NCBI GenBank assembly: GCA_012961365.1
Contig: DTZN01000263.1
Coordinates: 1-23,988, forward strand
DNA: 23,988 nucleotides
Source of the DNA: Hydrogenothermaceae bacterium
GTDB lineage: Bacteria; Aquificota; Aquificia; Aquificales; Hydrogenothermaceae
Reading direction: 5' to 3'
In this document: in pieces, positions 14,549 through 22,675 of the stretch
Layout of the letters: each line of letters begins with the position of its first letter
How positions within the stretch are numbered: position 1 is the first letter of the stretch
Notes under the pieces: model-generated
The model's database searches: none
The model's input: the letters and a program-made list of their open reading frames with translations, nothing else
What the model was told of the DNA's origin: nothing
Translations under genes and position numbers: made by a program

Positions 14549-15103
14549 ATGGAAAATATAATCAAAGAAATAATTTTTACAGGAAAAGCTTTGTATCAGC
14601 AAGGCCTTGTAAATACACATGCCGGAAATATTTCTGTATATTCAAATGGGAAAATATATATAACAAAAACAGGTAGCATGCTTGGTTATTTAACGGAAGA
14701 AAATATTATTGATGTTTATTTACATCCTTCAAATAAGGATAAAACTGCTTCTAGAGAGTTGATAGTTCATAGAGAAATTTATAAAAAAACAAATGCCAAA
14801 GCAGTAATACATGCACATCCTATTCATATGGTTTCTTTGTCTTTCAATTTAAAAGATAAATTTGTTCCTATAGATTCTGAAGGGGAACTTTTTATAGGAG
14901 AAGTTCCTATTATTGAAGTTGAACCTCCAAGTTCCTCCCCAGAACTTGCGGAAAGAGTATCTAGTTTAATGATTAACTACGATATAGTAGTGGTAAAAAG
15001 ACACGGTTCTTTTGTAAAAGCAAGCAGTTTAAATAAAGCTTTACAACTAACATCAGACCTTGAATACTGTGCAAATGTTTATACATTAGTAAAAAAATTA
15101 TAA
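14549..15103 (+). CDS. Class II aldolase/adducin family protein
   Basis: A zinc enzyme of the fuculose/rhamnulose-phosphate aldolase superfamily, 184 residues. The active-site set matches the family layout: glycine-rich phosphate-binding NTHAGNIS (22-29) and TKTGS (39-43), the catalytic Glu in SRELIVHREIY (E70), HAHP supplying H88 and H90, and RHGSF with H152. In fuculose-1-phosphate aldolase the same four residues are at 73, 92, 94 and 155. Relatives include aldolases, MtnB dehydratase and epimerases; the short length fits a fuculose-aldolase-like enzyme, but the substrate cannot be told. The ATG is 2 nt after fabZ, so it is in the same transcript, probably translationally coupled; no sugar-utilisation genes are near. 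Confidence 0.9.
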   Translation: MENIIKEIIFTGKALYQQGLVNTHAGNISVYSNGKIYITKTGSMLGYLTEENIIDVYLHPSNKDKTASRELIVHREIYKKTNAKAVIHAHPIHMVSLSFNLKDKFVPIDSEGELFIGEVPIIEVEPPSSSPELAERVSSLMINYDIVVVKRHGSFVKASSLNKALQLTSDLEYCANVYTLVKKL

Positions 15104-15115
15104 AAGGAGAGAGTT

Positions 15116-15607
15116 ATGGAAAGTAAAAACCTTGAAAACACAGTGAAAAAAATGGCTATTGTTCTTGAAAAATTAGCAAAAAAAGTAGATGAACTTGATA
15201 AAAGAGTTCAAAAATTAGAATTAAAATCTTTGGCAAAAGGCGAAACTTCTACCCAAGCTACAACAACACAAAATCAAAGCTATGCTCAACCTCAAAATAC
15301 AGGCTCTAGTTTTGGAACAGGGTTTTTAAGTTCTTTACTTGGAAGTTTTGCTGGAATGAGTTTGTTTAGTTTGCTTTTTAATAGGGATGTATCTGCTGAA
15401 AATCTTGCTAAAGAAGCTGGGATTTCTGAGGAAGAACTTGCCACTATAGAAGAAAAGCTAGATAATATAGATGAAAAGCTAGCAGAAATTGAGGAAAATT
15501 TAGATACTCCAGAATTTGAAGAAAATATTATTGAACCAGATGCTTATGGTTATGAAGATATAGATGCAGATATAGGTTTTGATGATTTTGATACAGATAT
15601 AGTTTAA
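15116..15607 (+). CDS. Hypothetical coiled-coil protein with acidic C-terminus
   Basis: No family recognised. The 163 residues have a clear layout: a heptad-type Lys/Glu helix (about 1-40, LAKKVDELDKRVQKLEL), a Thr/Gln-rich linker (43-62), a Gly/Ser/Phe/Leu hydrophobic stretch (63-88, GFLSSLLGSFAG MSLFSLL) that might be a membrane-associated segment, then a second helix rich in Glu (EEKLDNIDEKLAEIEENL) and a strongly acidic tail with Asp-Phe-Asp repeats. This tail resembles calcium-binding or protein-docking ends but no defined motif is seen. An AAAGGAGAG site precedes the ATG. Its TAA shares one base with the ATG of the MscS gene, which suggests coupled translation and possibly a partner role for the channel. 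Confidence 0.8.
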   Translation: MESKNLENTVKKMAIVLEKLAKKVDELDKRVQKLELKSLAKGETSTQATTTQNQSYAQPQNTGSSFGTGFLSSLLGSFAGMSLFSLLFNRDVSAENLAKEAGISEEELATIEEKLDNIDEKLAEIEENLDTPEFEENIIEPDAYGYEDIDADIGFDDFDTDIV

Positions 15608-17211
15608 TGGAAGATTTTGTTGAAGTAATAATACATTATATAAGTTTAAATTTTTCTAGTGAATTAACATCTGTTTTAGCAGGGGCTTTTTTATTTTTTC
15701 TGTATTTTTACTCAAAAATAAGAATAAAAGCTTATCTTAAGGACAAAGACCAAAGGTATTTTTATCTAGACCTTGCAATTAGATTAATTGTTTTATTTGC
15801 ATTTTATTTATTATTTTTTTATATGGAAACTAAACTTAAAACTTTTATAGCAGGTGCATTTTTTAAAAATTTATCTTTATTACTGATAATTGTTGAAAGT
15901 TTAAAGTTTATATATAAACAATTAAAAATAAGTCAAAAAAGTTTACTTAGCTTAATAATTCTATTAACTTCATTAGATATAGGTATAATCTTCCTGCTAG
16001 ACCTTTTTCATTCGTTTAACCTTCCTATAGGGAGTAAGTATAGTTTAGATGAGATAGTTAAACTGTTAGCCATTATACCTTTATTTACATTTTTATTTAT
16101 TATATCCAATAAACTAGTATCATTAATTTCAATCAAAAACACACTTCTTAGAATTACTTTAATAAAGCTTGTTTATGTTTTTAATATATTATTTGCGATA
16201 CTTGGTTATCTTTGGTTTGCTGGATTTTTAAATTTTGATTTGAGCTTTTTATTTGGAATAATTCTTACTTTTGTATTGTCTATAATATATGCATTTTTAG
16301 CTTTATTTATTTCTAATAAACTTGATACAAAATTTGAGATTATTCAACAAACATTTCCAGATATAAAAAGTAAAATTTTTACTTTATTATCTTTGCTGTT
16401 TTTATTTGGAATTTATTTAATTTCTATTTTATTTTTTAATATTGATGGTTTTATCCAATGGACAAAACAATTTTTTATTGTTAAAACCGATATTTTAAAG
16501 ATTTCTTTATATTCTCTAATAAAAGCTATTTGGTTTTTCATTCTTGTGGTTAACTCAATATTAATAATAAGGATTTTAATAAGATATTTTATGTATAGGA
16601 AAAAAGGTGAATTTGAACCTACACCAATTGAAGCAATTATCTATAATTTTGGGGTTTTACTTGCAGGTATTGTTTCACTATCGATGCTTGGTATAACTTG
16701 GAAAGTATTACTTCCACTTATTGGTGCTCTTGGTATTGGGGCAGGTTTTGGACTTCAATCTATAATTAATAATTATATAAGTGGGTTTATTATTATTTTT
16801 AATAGGAAAGTAGAAGTTGGGGATATTGTAGAACTAAAAGGAAATGCAGGTCAGTTCATAGGAAATCCAAATGAAATTATATTTGGTATAGTAACAGACA
16901 TAGGAGTAATTAACACAGTAATAGAAACTATTGATGGAGTAAGTGTAGCAGTTCCAAATTCTAGATTTGTTAGTGAAAATATCGTTAATTATACACTTAC
17001 AGATAATTTAGTTAGACTTAGAATTCCTTTTAAGGTTTCTTATGAAATTCCAAGGGAAAAAGTAGAAAAAATATTAATAGATACTGCTTATGAGTATAAA
17101 AGATACCTTGCTAAATACCATTTCCCGCAGGTTTGGTTTTTTGAAATCAAAGATTATTATAATGAATTTGTTTTAGTCATGTGGATAGATGCTAGAAATT
17201 GGAAAAAATAA
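15607..17211 (+). CDS. Large MscS-family mechanosensitive channel, frame cut near C-terminus
   Basis: A membrane channel that opens under membrane tension to release solutes on osmotic downshock. About ten predicted membrane helices, many more than E. coli MscS (three), precede the conserved part: pore helix LPLIGALGIGAGFGLQSI (369-386) and INNYISGFIIIFNR, then the beta domain KVEVGDIVELKG with IETIDGVSVAVPNSRF, and the start of the C-terminal alpha/beta domain. The open frame ends in ARNWKK-stop, right where family members continue. A tail of 34 residues is in another frame immediately downstream (separate entry). It is last in the fabZ group and overlaps the coiled-coil gene by 1 nt. Confidence 0.92.
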   Translation: MEDFVEVIIHYISLNFSSELTSVLAGAFLFFLYFYSKIRIKAYLKDKDQRYFYLDLAIRLIVLFAFYLLFFYMETKLKTFIAGAFFKNLSLLLIIVESLKFIYKQLKISQKSLLSLIILLTSLDIGIIFLLDLFHSFNLPIGSKYSLDEIVKLLAIIPLFTFLFIISNKLVSLISIKNTLLRITLIKLVYVFNILFAILGYLWFAGFLNFDLSFLFGIILTFVLSIIYAFLALFISNKLDTKFEIIQQTFPDIKSKIFTLLSLLFLFGIYLISILFFNIDGFIQWTKQFFIVKTDILKISLYSLIKAIWFFILVVNSILIIRILIRYFMYRKKGEFEPTPIEAIIYNFGVLLAGIVSLSMLGITWKVLLPLIGALGIGAGFGLQSIINNYISGFIIIFNRKVEVGDIVELKGNAGQFIGNPNEIIFGIVTDIGVINTVIETIDGVSVAVPNSRFVSENIVNYTLTDNLVRLRIPFKVSYEIPREKVEKILIDTAYEYKRYLAKYHFPQVWFFEIKDYYNEFVLVMWIDARNWKK

Positions 17212-17312
17212 TATGGCTAAAAAGTGAGATATACAAAAAAGCTTTTGATAAATTTAAAGAAGAAAATATAGAAGTTCCTGTAATTAAAGTAGATTTAAAA
17301 GGTAGTCTTTGA
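17208..17312 (+). pseudogene. Out-of-frame C-terminal tail of the MscS gene
   Basis: Reading in the -1 frame from the A6 run (17203-17208), the sequence is open and encodes IIWLKSEIYKKAF, then DKFKEENIEVP and a short end, stopping at TGA 17310-17312. WxxKSEIYKKAFDKFKEENIEVP-type sequence is the known end of MscS C-terminal domains. One extra A (A7) would join it to ARNWKK in frame, giving 568 residues. Either a real deletion, an assembly error, or slippage during expression at the A run explains it. It fills the gap to nth. Confidence 0.8.
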
Positions 17313-17320
17313 ATTTTAAA

Positions 17321-17986
17321 TTATCTATGTTTATCTACTCCAATCTTCTCACAATAATTCTCTACAGGGCATTTTGAGCAAATTGGAGAAATTGGCTTAC
17401 AAATAGTTTGTCCAAATGCTACAAAGAGTTTGTTTATTTTATTCCAATATTCCTTAGGGACTTTTTCCATAAGCTTAAATTCTGTTTCCTCTGGAGTTTT
17501 TGTTTTTACAAAACCTAGTCTATTGCATATCCTGTGGACATGAATATCTACACATATTGCAGGTTTTCCATATCCTTCACTTAAAACAAGATTCGCAGTT
17601 TTCCTGCCTACACCTTTGAATTTTAAAAGTTCTTCTAAAGCGTTGGGAACTTTCCCATTATATTTTTCTATTATTTCCTTTGAAATTTGTTTAATCTGTT
17701 TTGCTTTATTTTTATAAAAACCTGCTGGGTATATAAGATTAGCAATCTCTTCTTCTGAAAGTTTTATCATATCATATGGATTATCTGCTTTTTCAAATAA
17801 CCTTTTGGAACTTTCTGCAGTTATTTCGTCTTTTGTTCTAAGGCTAATAATTGTTGAAATTAAAACTTTATATGGATCTTGTGTTTTTTCTGCTAATAAC
17901 GAAACTATAGGTGCATTCCATTTTGGGAATTCTTTTTCTAGTATTTCTAACACTTTTAAAAAAGTTTTTGTATTCATACAAAACAT
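17321..17986 (-). CDS. nth: Endonuclease III (DNA glycosylase/AP lyase)
   Basis: Removes oxidised pyrimidines in base-excision repair and nicks the abasic site. The 221-residue protein has the helix-hairpin-helix [15 protein letters not shown] with catalytic K129, the VDIHVHR segment with D147, and a complete [4Fe-4S] motif [17 protein letters not shown] (C196, C203, C206, C212; spacing 6-2-5). Typical length is about 210. Two possible starts exist, ATG 17986 and ATG 17977; neither has a Shine-Dalgarno. It is divergent from the DUF501-like gene with only 14 nt between the first ATG of each, and convergent with mscS. A minus-strand TATTAT (17995-17990) just before the start suggests a leaderless or near-leaderless mRNA starting at the second ATG. 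Confidence 0.96.
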   Translation of the reverse strand: MFCMNTKTFLKVLEILEKEFPKWNAPIVSLLAEKTQDPYKVLISTIISLRTKDEITAESSKRLFEKADNPYDMIKLSEEEIANLIYPAGFYKNKAKQIKQISKEIIEKYNGKVPNALEELLKFKGVGRKTANLVLSEGYGKPAICVDIHVHRICNRLGFVKTKTPEETEFKLMEKVPKEYWNKINKLFVAFGQTICKPISPICSKCPVENYCEKIGVDKHR

Positions 17987-17988
17987 TT

Positions 17989-17994
17989 TATAAT
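17989..17994. promoter_or_regulatory. Overlapping divergent -10 elements for nth and the DUF501-like gene
   Basis: The 14-nt space between the first ATGs contains TATAAT on the + strand (17989-17994), which would place transcription start at about 18001, the A of the gene's own ATG, and on the minus strand TATTAT (17995-17990) just before nth. Weak TTG-type -35 sequence (TTGTAT, 17968-17973, spacer 15) lies inside nth. Confidence 0.4.
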
Positions 17995-18000
17995 ATTTTG

Positions 18001-18426
18001 ATGATTATTGAGCAACCTCTTATTATTTACAGCAGGAAGAATAAGGCTTATATCCCAAATCCAAATAGATTTTGGCTTGTAGATAAAAAATTGGATAAAG
18101 CTATATCCTCTTTAGAAGCCCAAGGGTATATCAAAAAAATTTCTGAAATTATTACAAACAATGAACTTTTGTTTAATGAGCTTGTGAACTTACATAAAAA
18201 AGAAGTAGAAGTAAGAAAGAAACTTTTAGAAGAAAAATATAATGATGCTCCAGAATTTGTGAAAAAAAGACTTTTAGATGAAAAGGTAGGAATTGGGGGA
18301 ATAGAAAACTTTTGGAAAAAGCCCTTTAAAGTAAAGTGTCTTCATCTTTGGACAGCTTATCATTTATCAGGCAAAAAGTTTGAAAATTTTATCGGGTATT
18401 ATGTCTTAAAACTTTTACATACATAA
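18001..18426 (+). CDS. DUF501-family protein
   Basis: Function of the family is unknown. I choose ATG 18001, giving 141 residues; a longer upstream frame to 17911 lies within nth on the other strand. Recognisable parts of DUF501 are [20 protein letters not shown] (about 20-39), a Glu/Lys helix, and the C-terminal GIGGI...[17 protein letters not shown] block (about 97-127), where CLH and the nearby His are the most conserved positions. The usual N-terminal Cys-Pro motif of many DUF501 proteins is replaced here by IPNPNRFW. No Shine-Dalgarno; the promoter probably makes a leaderless transcript. Family call is by memory of the motif, so moderate. Confidence 0.8.
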   Translation: MIIEQPLIIYSRKNKAYIPNPNRFWLVDKKLDKAISSLEAQGYIKKISEIITNNELLFNELVNLHKKEVEVRKKLLEEKYNDAPEFVKKRLLDEKVGIGGIENFWKKPFKVKCLHLWTAYHLSGKKFENFIGYYVLKLLHT

Positions 18427-18463
18427 AAAAGTAGTAAACTCTTAATTTTATACATTTAAGAAC

Positions 18464-20326
18464 TTAACTATCTTTTAATTCCCTTTGTTTTTGTAAATAA
18501 ACCATTATTGCTGTTATTGCTGCTGGAGTTATTCCTTCAAGTCTGCTAGCATGTCCTAATGTTAAAGGCTTGGCTTTTAATAATTTTTGAACGATTTCCT
18601 TTCTAAGCCCAGGAACTTTTGAGTAATCTAAATTTTCTGGAAGTTTTATATTTTCAAGATGCCTCATTTTTTCATTTAGTTTTATTTCTCTTTCAAAATA
18701 TCCTGAATATTTAACATTTATTTCAACTTCTTCTGCAACATAGTCCTTTTCTGGAGTTTTTATTTTTTCTTCTTTTAGTCTTTCAATTGTAATTTCTGGT
18801 CTTTGTAAATAATTAAACACAGATATCATTTTACCATTTATATTAATTTTTTCCTGTTTATAATTATCTATCCATTGTTTTATTTCTTCTTCTACTTCTT
18901 TTACAAATTTATACTGTTCTTCCGAAAACATTCCTATGTTATAGGCTTTTTCATATAATCTTAAAATTGGATTATCTTGTCTTAAATGTAATCTATACTC
19001 AGAACGGGCAGTAAATAATCTGTATGGTTCTATTACTCCTCTTGTTGTTAAATCGTCAATCATAACACCAATATAGCTTTCATCTCTTCTTAAGTAAAAT
19101 GGTTCTTTCCCTAAAGCCTTAAGAGCTGCATTTATACCTGCTACTAACCCCTGTCCTCCTGCTTCTTCGTATCCGGTAGTTCCATTAAAGTTTCCTGCAT
19201 GATATAAACCTTTTACTTTTTTTGTTTCTAATGTTGGATAAAGCTCTGTTGGAGGAACAACATCATACTCAATTGCATATGCAGGTTTTAATAAAACTAC
19301 ATTTTCTAGTCCAGGAATTGAGCGATACATTTCCCATTGTATTTCTTCAGGTAAAGAAGTAGATAAACCGTTAGGATAGATACTAATACCATTTCTTGTT
19401 TCTGGTTCAAGCCATACAGTATGCCTTGCTTTATCTGCAAATTTTACAATTTTATCTTCAATAGAAGGGCAATATCTAGGCCCTACACCTGTAATAGCTC
19501 CACCATAAAGGGCAGTTCTATGTAGATTTTTTCTAATAATTTCGTGTGTCTTTTCTGTTGTATGTGTTATGTAGCAAGAAATTTGTTCTTTTTGTCCTTT
19601 TTTAAACCAATAACTGCCATAAGGTTCTGTCCAGAATGAAAATTTTGGTGGTGGTTCATCTCCAGGAGCTTCTTCTAAAATACTCCAGTTTATTGTATTT
19701 TTATCTAGTCTTGCAGGAGTTCCTGTTTTAAATCTAACTAATGGAAATCCTAGTTTTCTATAAAACTGTGGTAATTTTTGAGCTGGTTTTTCTCCAATTC
19801 TACCTGCTTTTATTTTTTTGTCTCCAATATGAATAACTCCATCTAAGAATGTTCCAGTTGTAACAACTATTGCTTTTGTTTGTATTTTTAAATTACCATC
19901 TACTTCTACCCCTTCTACTTCGTAAGAGTTTTTCTTTAAAAATATATTTGTAGCTTCTCCTTCTATTACCGTAAGGCTTTCTGCATTTGTTAATCTATTA
20001 ACCATATATTTTCTGTATTCTTCCTTATCTGCTTGTGCTCTTGGAGAACGAACAGCAGGACCTTTTCTTGTGTTTAGCATTTTATACTGAAGACCAGTTT
20101 TATCTATTGCTTTAGCCATCTCTCCGCCAAAAGCATCTATCTCACGGACAACTATACCTTTAGCAATACCACCAATTGCAGGATTACAAGGCATTAAGCC
20201 TATTTTTTCTCTATCTAAAGTAATAAGGGCAGTTTTTGCTCCAAGCTTTGCACTAGCCAGTGCTGCTTCTATTCCAGCATGTCCTCCACCTATTACAACA
20301 ACATCATAATAAGTGTCGTAAATCAT
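18464..20326 (-). CDS. mnmG: tRNA uridine-5-carboxymethylaminomethyl modification enzyme MnmG (GidA)
   Basis: With MnmE it installs the 5-carboxymethylaminomethyl group on wobble uridine of several tRNAs, using FAD and methylenetetrahydrofolate. The 620 residues match the family. N-terminal Rossmann FAD fold VVVIGGGHAGIEAALASAKL (9-28), then LMPCNPAIGGIAKG with catalytic C47, the AVRSPRAQADK block, RIGEKPAQKL, GVGPRYCPSIEDKIVKF with the second conserved Cys, and NGTTGYEEAGGQGLVAGINAAL; C-terminal helical domain ends with ...PGLRKEIVQKLL and ASRLEGITPAAITAIMVYL. ATG 20326 has GAGGAG upstream. It lies 53 nt downstream of aroC on the same strand, probably one transcript. The tRNA-Gln(UUG) in this window is a plausible substrate. 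Confidence 0.97.
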   Translation of the reverse strand: MIYDTYYDVVVIGGGHAGIEAALASAKLGAKTALITLDREKIGLMPCNPAIGGIAKGIVVREIDAFGGEMAKAIDKTGLQYKMLNTRKGPAVRSPRAQADKEEYRKYMVNRLTNAESLTVIEGEATNIFLKKNSYEVEGVEVDGNLKIQTKAIVVTTGTFLDGVIHIGDKKIKAGRIGEKPAQKLPQFYRKLGFPLVRFKTGTPARLDKNTINWSILEEAPGDEPPPKFSFWTEPYGSYWFKKGQKEQISCYITHTTEKTHEIIRKNLHRTALYGGAITGVGPRYCPSIEDKIVKFADKARHTVWLEPETRNGISIYPNGLSTSLPEEIQWEMYRSIPGLENVVLLKPAYAIEYDVVPPTELYPTLETKKVKGLYHAGNFNGTTGYEEAGGQGLVAGINAALKALGKEPFYLRRDESYIGVMIDDLTTRGVIEPYRLFTARSEYRLHLRQDNPILRLYEKAYNIGMFSEEQYKFVKEVEEEIKQWIDNYKQEKININGKMISVFNYLQRPEITIERLKEEKIKTPEKDYVAEEVEINVKYSGYFEREIKLNEKMRHLENIKLPENLDYSKVPGLRKEIVQKLLKAKPLTLGHASRLEGITPAAITAIMVYLQKQRELKDS

Positions 20327-20379
20327 TTAACTCCTCAAAAGGTAAATTTTTATCAAAATATAGGCTTACTTAAAATGTT

Positions 20380-21567
20380 TTAAAGTCCTTCTGGATAAGT
20401 TTTTGTATAGTTTTTGTATTCTTCTATTCTTTTTTTTATTTCTATCCAGTTATCATTTCCAAATTTTTCTAAAATTGCATTAGCTAAAACAATAGCAAGC
20501 ATTGCTTCTCCCACTACTGCTGCAGCAGGAACAGCAGTTATATCTGACCTTTCTTTAGCAGCATCAAAAGGTTCTTTTGTTTTTATATTTACAGATTGCA
20601 AAGATTTTTTCCTCATAAGTGTCGGTATAGGTTTCATTCCAACTCTAACAATAATTGGTTCTCCGTTTGTCATTCCTCCTTCAAGACCACCTGCTTTATT
20701 TGTTTTATGGTAAAAGCCCTTTTCTTTATCCCAGAAAATCTCATCGTGAGCTTGTGAACCAAATTTTTCAGAAAGTGCAAAACCATTTCCTATTTCAACA
20801 GCTTTCATTGCCTGAATACTTATCATCGCTTGGGCTATTTTCCCATCTAGTCTCCTATCCCATTGTGTATAAGAGCCAAGTCCCATAGGAACTCCTACCG
20901 CAAAAACCTCAAAAATTCCACCTAAGCTTTCTCCTTCTTTTTTTGCTTCATCTATTAAATTTTTAAACTTATCATCTTTTTCAGGAATAGGAATTCTAAC
21001 TTCAGAATTTTCTGCAATTTCTGCTCTTTTTTCTAAAGGAATATCATGAATTTCATCTCTTACTGATAAATTACCAATAGAAACTACATAGCTACCTATT
21101 TTTATACCAATATCTTCAAGAAGCTGTTTACAAACTGCCCCAACTGCAACTCTTGTTGTAGTTTCCCTTGCCGAAGCCCTTTCTAAAACATTTCTTAAAT
21201 CTTCAAAACCATACTTAATTCCACCTATTAAATCAGCATGTCCCGGTCTTGGATTTGTTATTTCTCTTTTACTAGCAGGCTCACCTTCTATTGACATTAT
21301 ATCTGTCCAATTTTGCCAATCTTTGTTCTCAACCATCAATGTAATTGGGCTACCAAGTGTGTATCCAAACCTAACACCTGATAAGATTTTTACTTTATCT
21401 TTTTCTATTTTCATACGACCACCACGGCCATATCCTTTTTGTCTTCTTGCTAGCTCTTTGTTTATATACTCTGAAGAAATTTTTAGATTAGAAGGAACAC
21501 CCTCAATTATTGCTGTTAAAGCAGGTCCGTGAGACTCACCAGCATTTAAAAATCTAAGCTTTCCCAA
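20380..21567 (-). CDS. aroC: Chorismate synthase
   Basis: Converts 5-enolpyruvylshikimate-3-phosphate to chorismate with reduced FMN, the last step of the shikimate pathway. The 395-residue protein has the three family signatures: GESHG (10-14, with catalytic H13), ELARRQKGYGRGGRMKIE (38-55) with RPGHADLIGGIKYGFEDLRN and ERASARETTTRVAVGAV, and near the end RSDITAVPAAAVVGEAMLAIVLA. CAGGAG lies before the ATG. A promoter at 21600-21628 reads toward it from within the hisC 5' region. Chorismate would also feed futalosine-type menaquinone synthesis. Confidence 0.97.
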   Translation of the reverse strand: MGKLRFLNAGESHGPALTAIIEGVPSNLKISSEYINKELARRQKGYGRGGRMKIEKDKVKILSGVRFGYTLGSPITLMVENKDWQNWTDIMSIEGEPASKREITNPRPGHADLIGGIKYGFEDLRNVLERASARETTTRVAVGAVCKQLLEDIGIKIGSYVVSIGNLSVRDEIHDIPLEKRAEIAENSEVRIPIPEKDDKFKNLIDEAKKEGESLGGIFEVFAVGVPMGLGSYTQWDRRLDGKIAQAMISIQAMKAVEIGNGFALSEKFGSQAHDEIFWDKEKGFYHKTNKAGGLEGGMTNGEPIIVRVGMKPIPTLMRKKSLQSVNIKTKEPFDAAKERSDITAVPAAAVVGEAMLAIVLANAILEKFGNDNWIEIKKRIEEYKNYTKTYPEGL

Positions 21568-21599
21568 AGTTTTCTCCTGCTTAATTTGTTGTAAAATTT

Positions 21600-21628
21600 A
21601 GTATACGATACCTAAAAAGAGGAAACAA
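21600..21628 (-). promoter_or_regulatory. Candidate promoter for aroC-mnmG
   Basis: On the minus strand TTGTTT (21628-21623) and TATACT (21605-21600) are 17 nt apart, placing transcription start near 21593 and a leader of about 26 nt. The -35 abuts the hisC start codon, so expression of the two divergent genes may interfere. GTATAC (21601-21606) is palindromic and could serve as -10 in both directions. Confidence 0.45.
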
Positions 21629-22675
21629 ATGTTTTTGGACAGATTTAAAAGTTTTAAAGAATATAAAACAGAAACAACTCCTTGTAAAATAAAACTTTCT
21701 TCAAATGAACTTCCATTTAGTTTGTCTAAACAGTTAAGAGATAAAATTGCAAAGGTAATCGCAAAAATACCATTTGAAAGATATCCAGACCCAACATATA
21801 AAGAACTAAAAGAAGTTTTAGCTCACTTTTATGGAGTTTCTTCTGAAAATATAACAGTTGGAAATGGATCAGATGAATTAATAGACATATTAATAAAATC
21901 TGTAGGGGATATAAAGTCTCCTGTTATGTATCCTATTCCAACATTTCCTATGTATCAAGTTTCTGCAGATATAATAAATAGACCAAAAGTAGAATTTTTG
22001 CTAGATGAAAATTTTCAATTAGATAAACAAAATCTAGAAGAAGCTATATCTCAAAAACCGCAATTAGCCTTTTTTGCATCGCCAAATAATCCAACAGGAA
22101 ATTCTTTTGATAAAGAGCTAATAAAATATACAGCTTCTAAAAATATTTTTACAGTTATAGATGAAGCATATATAAATTTTTCAGATAAGGAAAGTTTTTT
22201 AAAAGAAGCATTAGAACCAGATAATAACATTGTTGTAATTAGAACATTATCTAAAATAGGACTTGCAGGGATAAGACTTGGAGTTTTAATTGCAGATAAA
22301 AAAACTGTTTCGATAATAGATAAAATTAGAACACCTTTTAATATTACTTATCCAACAGTAGAAATTACTAAAATTGTTTTAACAGAAGGTAGGAAAGAAA
22401 TTGAAGAAAAGATAAATATAGTAAAACAAGAAAGGAAAAGGGTTTTAAATAAGCTAAAAACTATAAACTCTGTAAAAGTTTTCTCCTCTGATGCTAATTT
22501 TTATCTCATAAAAGTGAAAGATGTAAATATGGTTCACAAAAAATTAATAGAGAAAGGAATTTTAACAAGAAACATGTCCCATTTACCAAATATGGAAAAT
22601 TGCTTGAGAGTTTCTATAGGAAAACCTGAAGAAAATGATGCTTTTATAAAGGCTTTAAAGGAAGTTGTATGGTAA
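21629..22675 (+). CDS. hisC: Histidinol-phosphate aminotransferase
   Basis: A pyridoxal-phosphate enzyme that makes histidinol phosphate from imidazoleacetol phosphate and glutamate. The 348 residues are of fold-type I class II: LSSNELPF (substrate binding), GNGSDELIDILIKS, SPNNPTG (151-157), VIDEAYINF with D178 and Y181, and the PLP Schiff-base lysine K209 in RTLSKIGLAGIRLGVL. The C-terminal LRVSIGKPEENDAFI contains the conserved Arg. Broad specificity toward aromatic amino acids is possible in this family. The start has AGAGGA upstream. Its stop overlaps the next gene by 7 nt, so hisC, the Lit-like gene and the RlmN-like gene are one transcript. Confidence 0.94.
   Translation: MFLDRFKSFKEYKTETTPCKIKLSSNELPFSLSKQLRDKIAKVIAKIPFERYPDPTYKELKEVLAHFYGVSSENITVGNGSDELIDILIKSVGDIKSPVMYPIPTFPMYQVSADIINRPKVEFLLDENFQLDKQNLEEAISQKPQLAFFASPNNPTGNSFDKELIKYTASKNIFTVIDEAYINFSDKESFLKEALEPDNNIVVIRTLSKIGLAGIRLGVLIADKKTVSIIDKIRTPFNITYPTVEITKIVLTEGRKEIEEKINIVKQERKRVLNKLKTINSVKVFSSDANFYLIKVKDVNMVHKKLIEKGILTRNMSHLPNMENCLRVSIGKPEENDAFIKALKEVVW

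Noticed and set aside
18440..18461. Hairpin TCTTAA/TTAAGA between the DUF501-like gene and mnmG as a terminator
   Set aside because: Only 6 AT-rich pairs with a 10-nt loop; too weak to claim, although the convergent position and a T run on the minus strand are suggestive.
20414..20888. Two plus-strand frames opposite aroC
   Set aside because: aroC is unambiguous by signatures; the opposing frames lack family features and binding sites.
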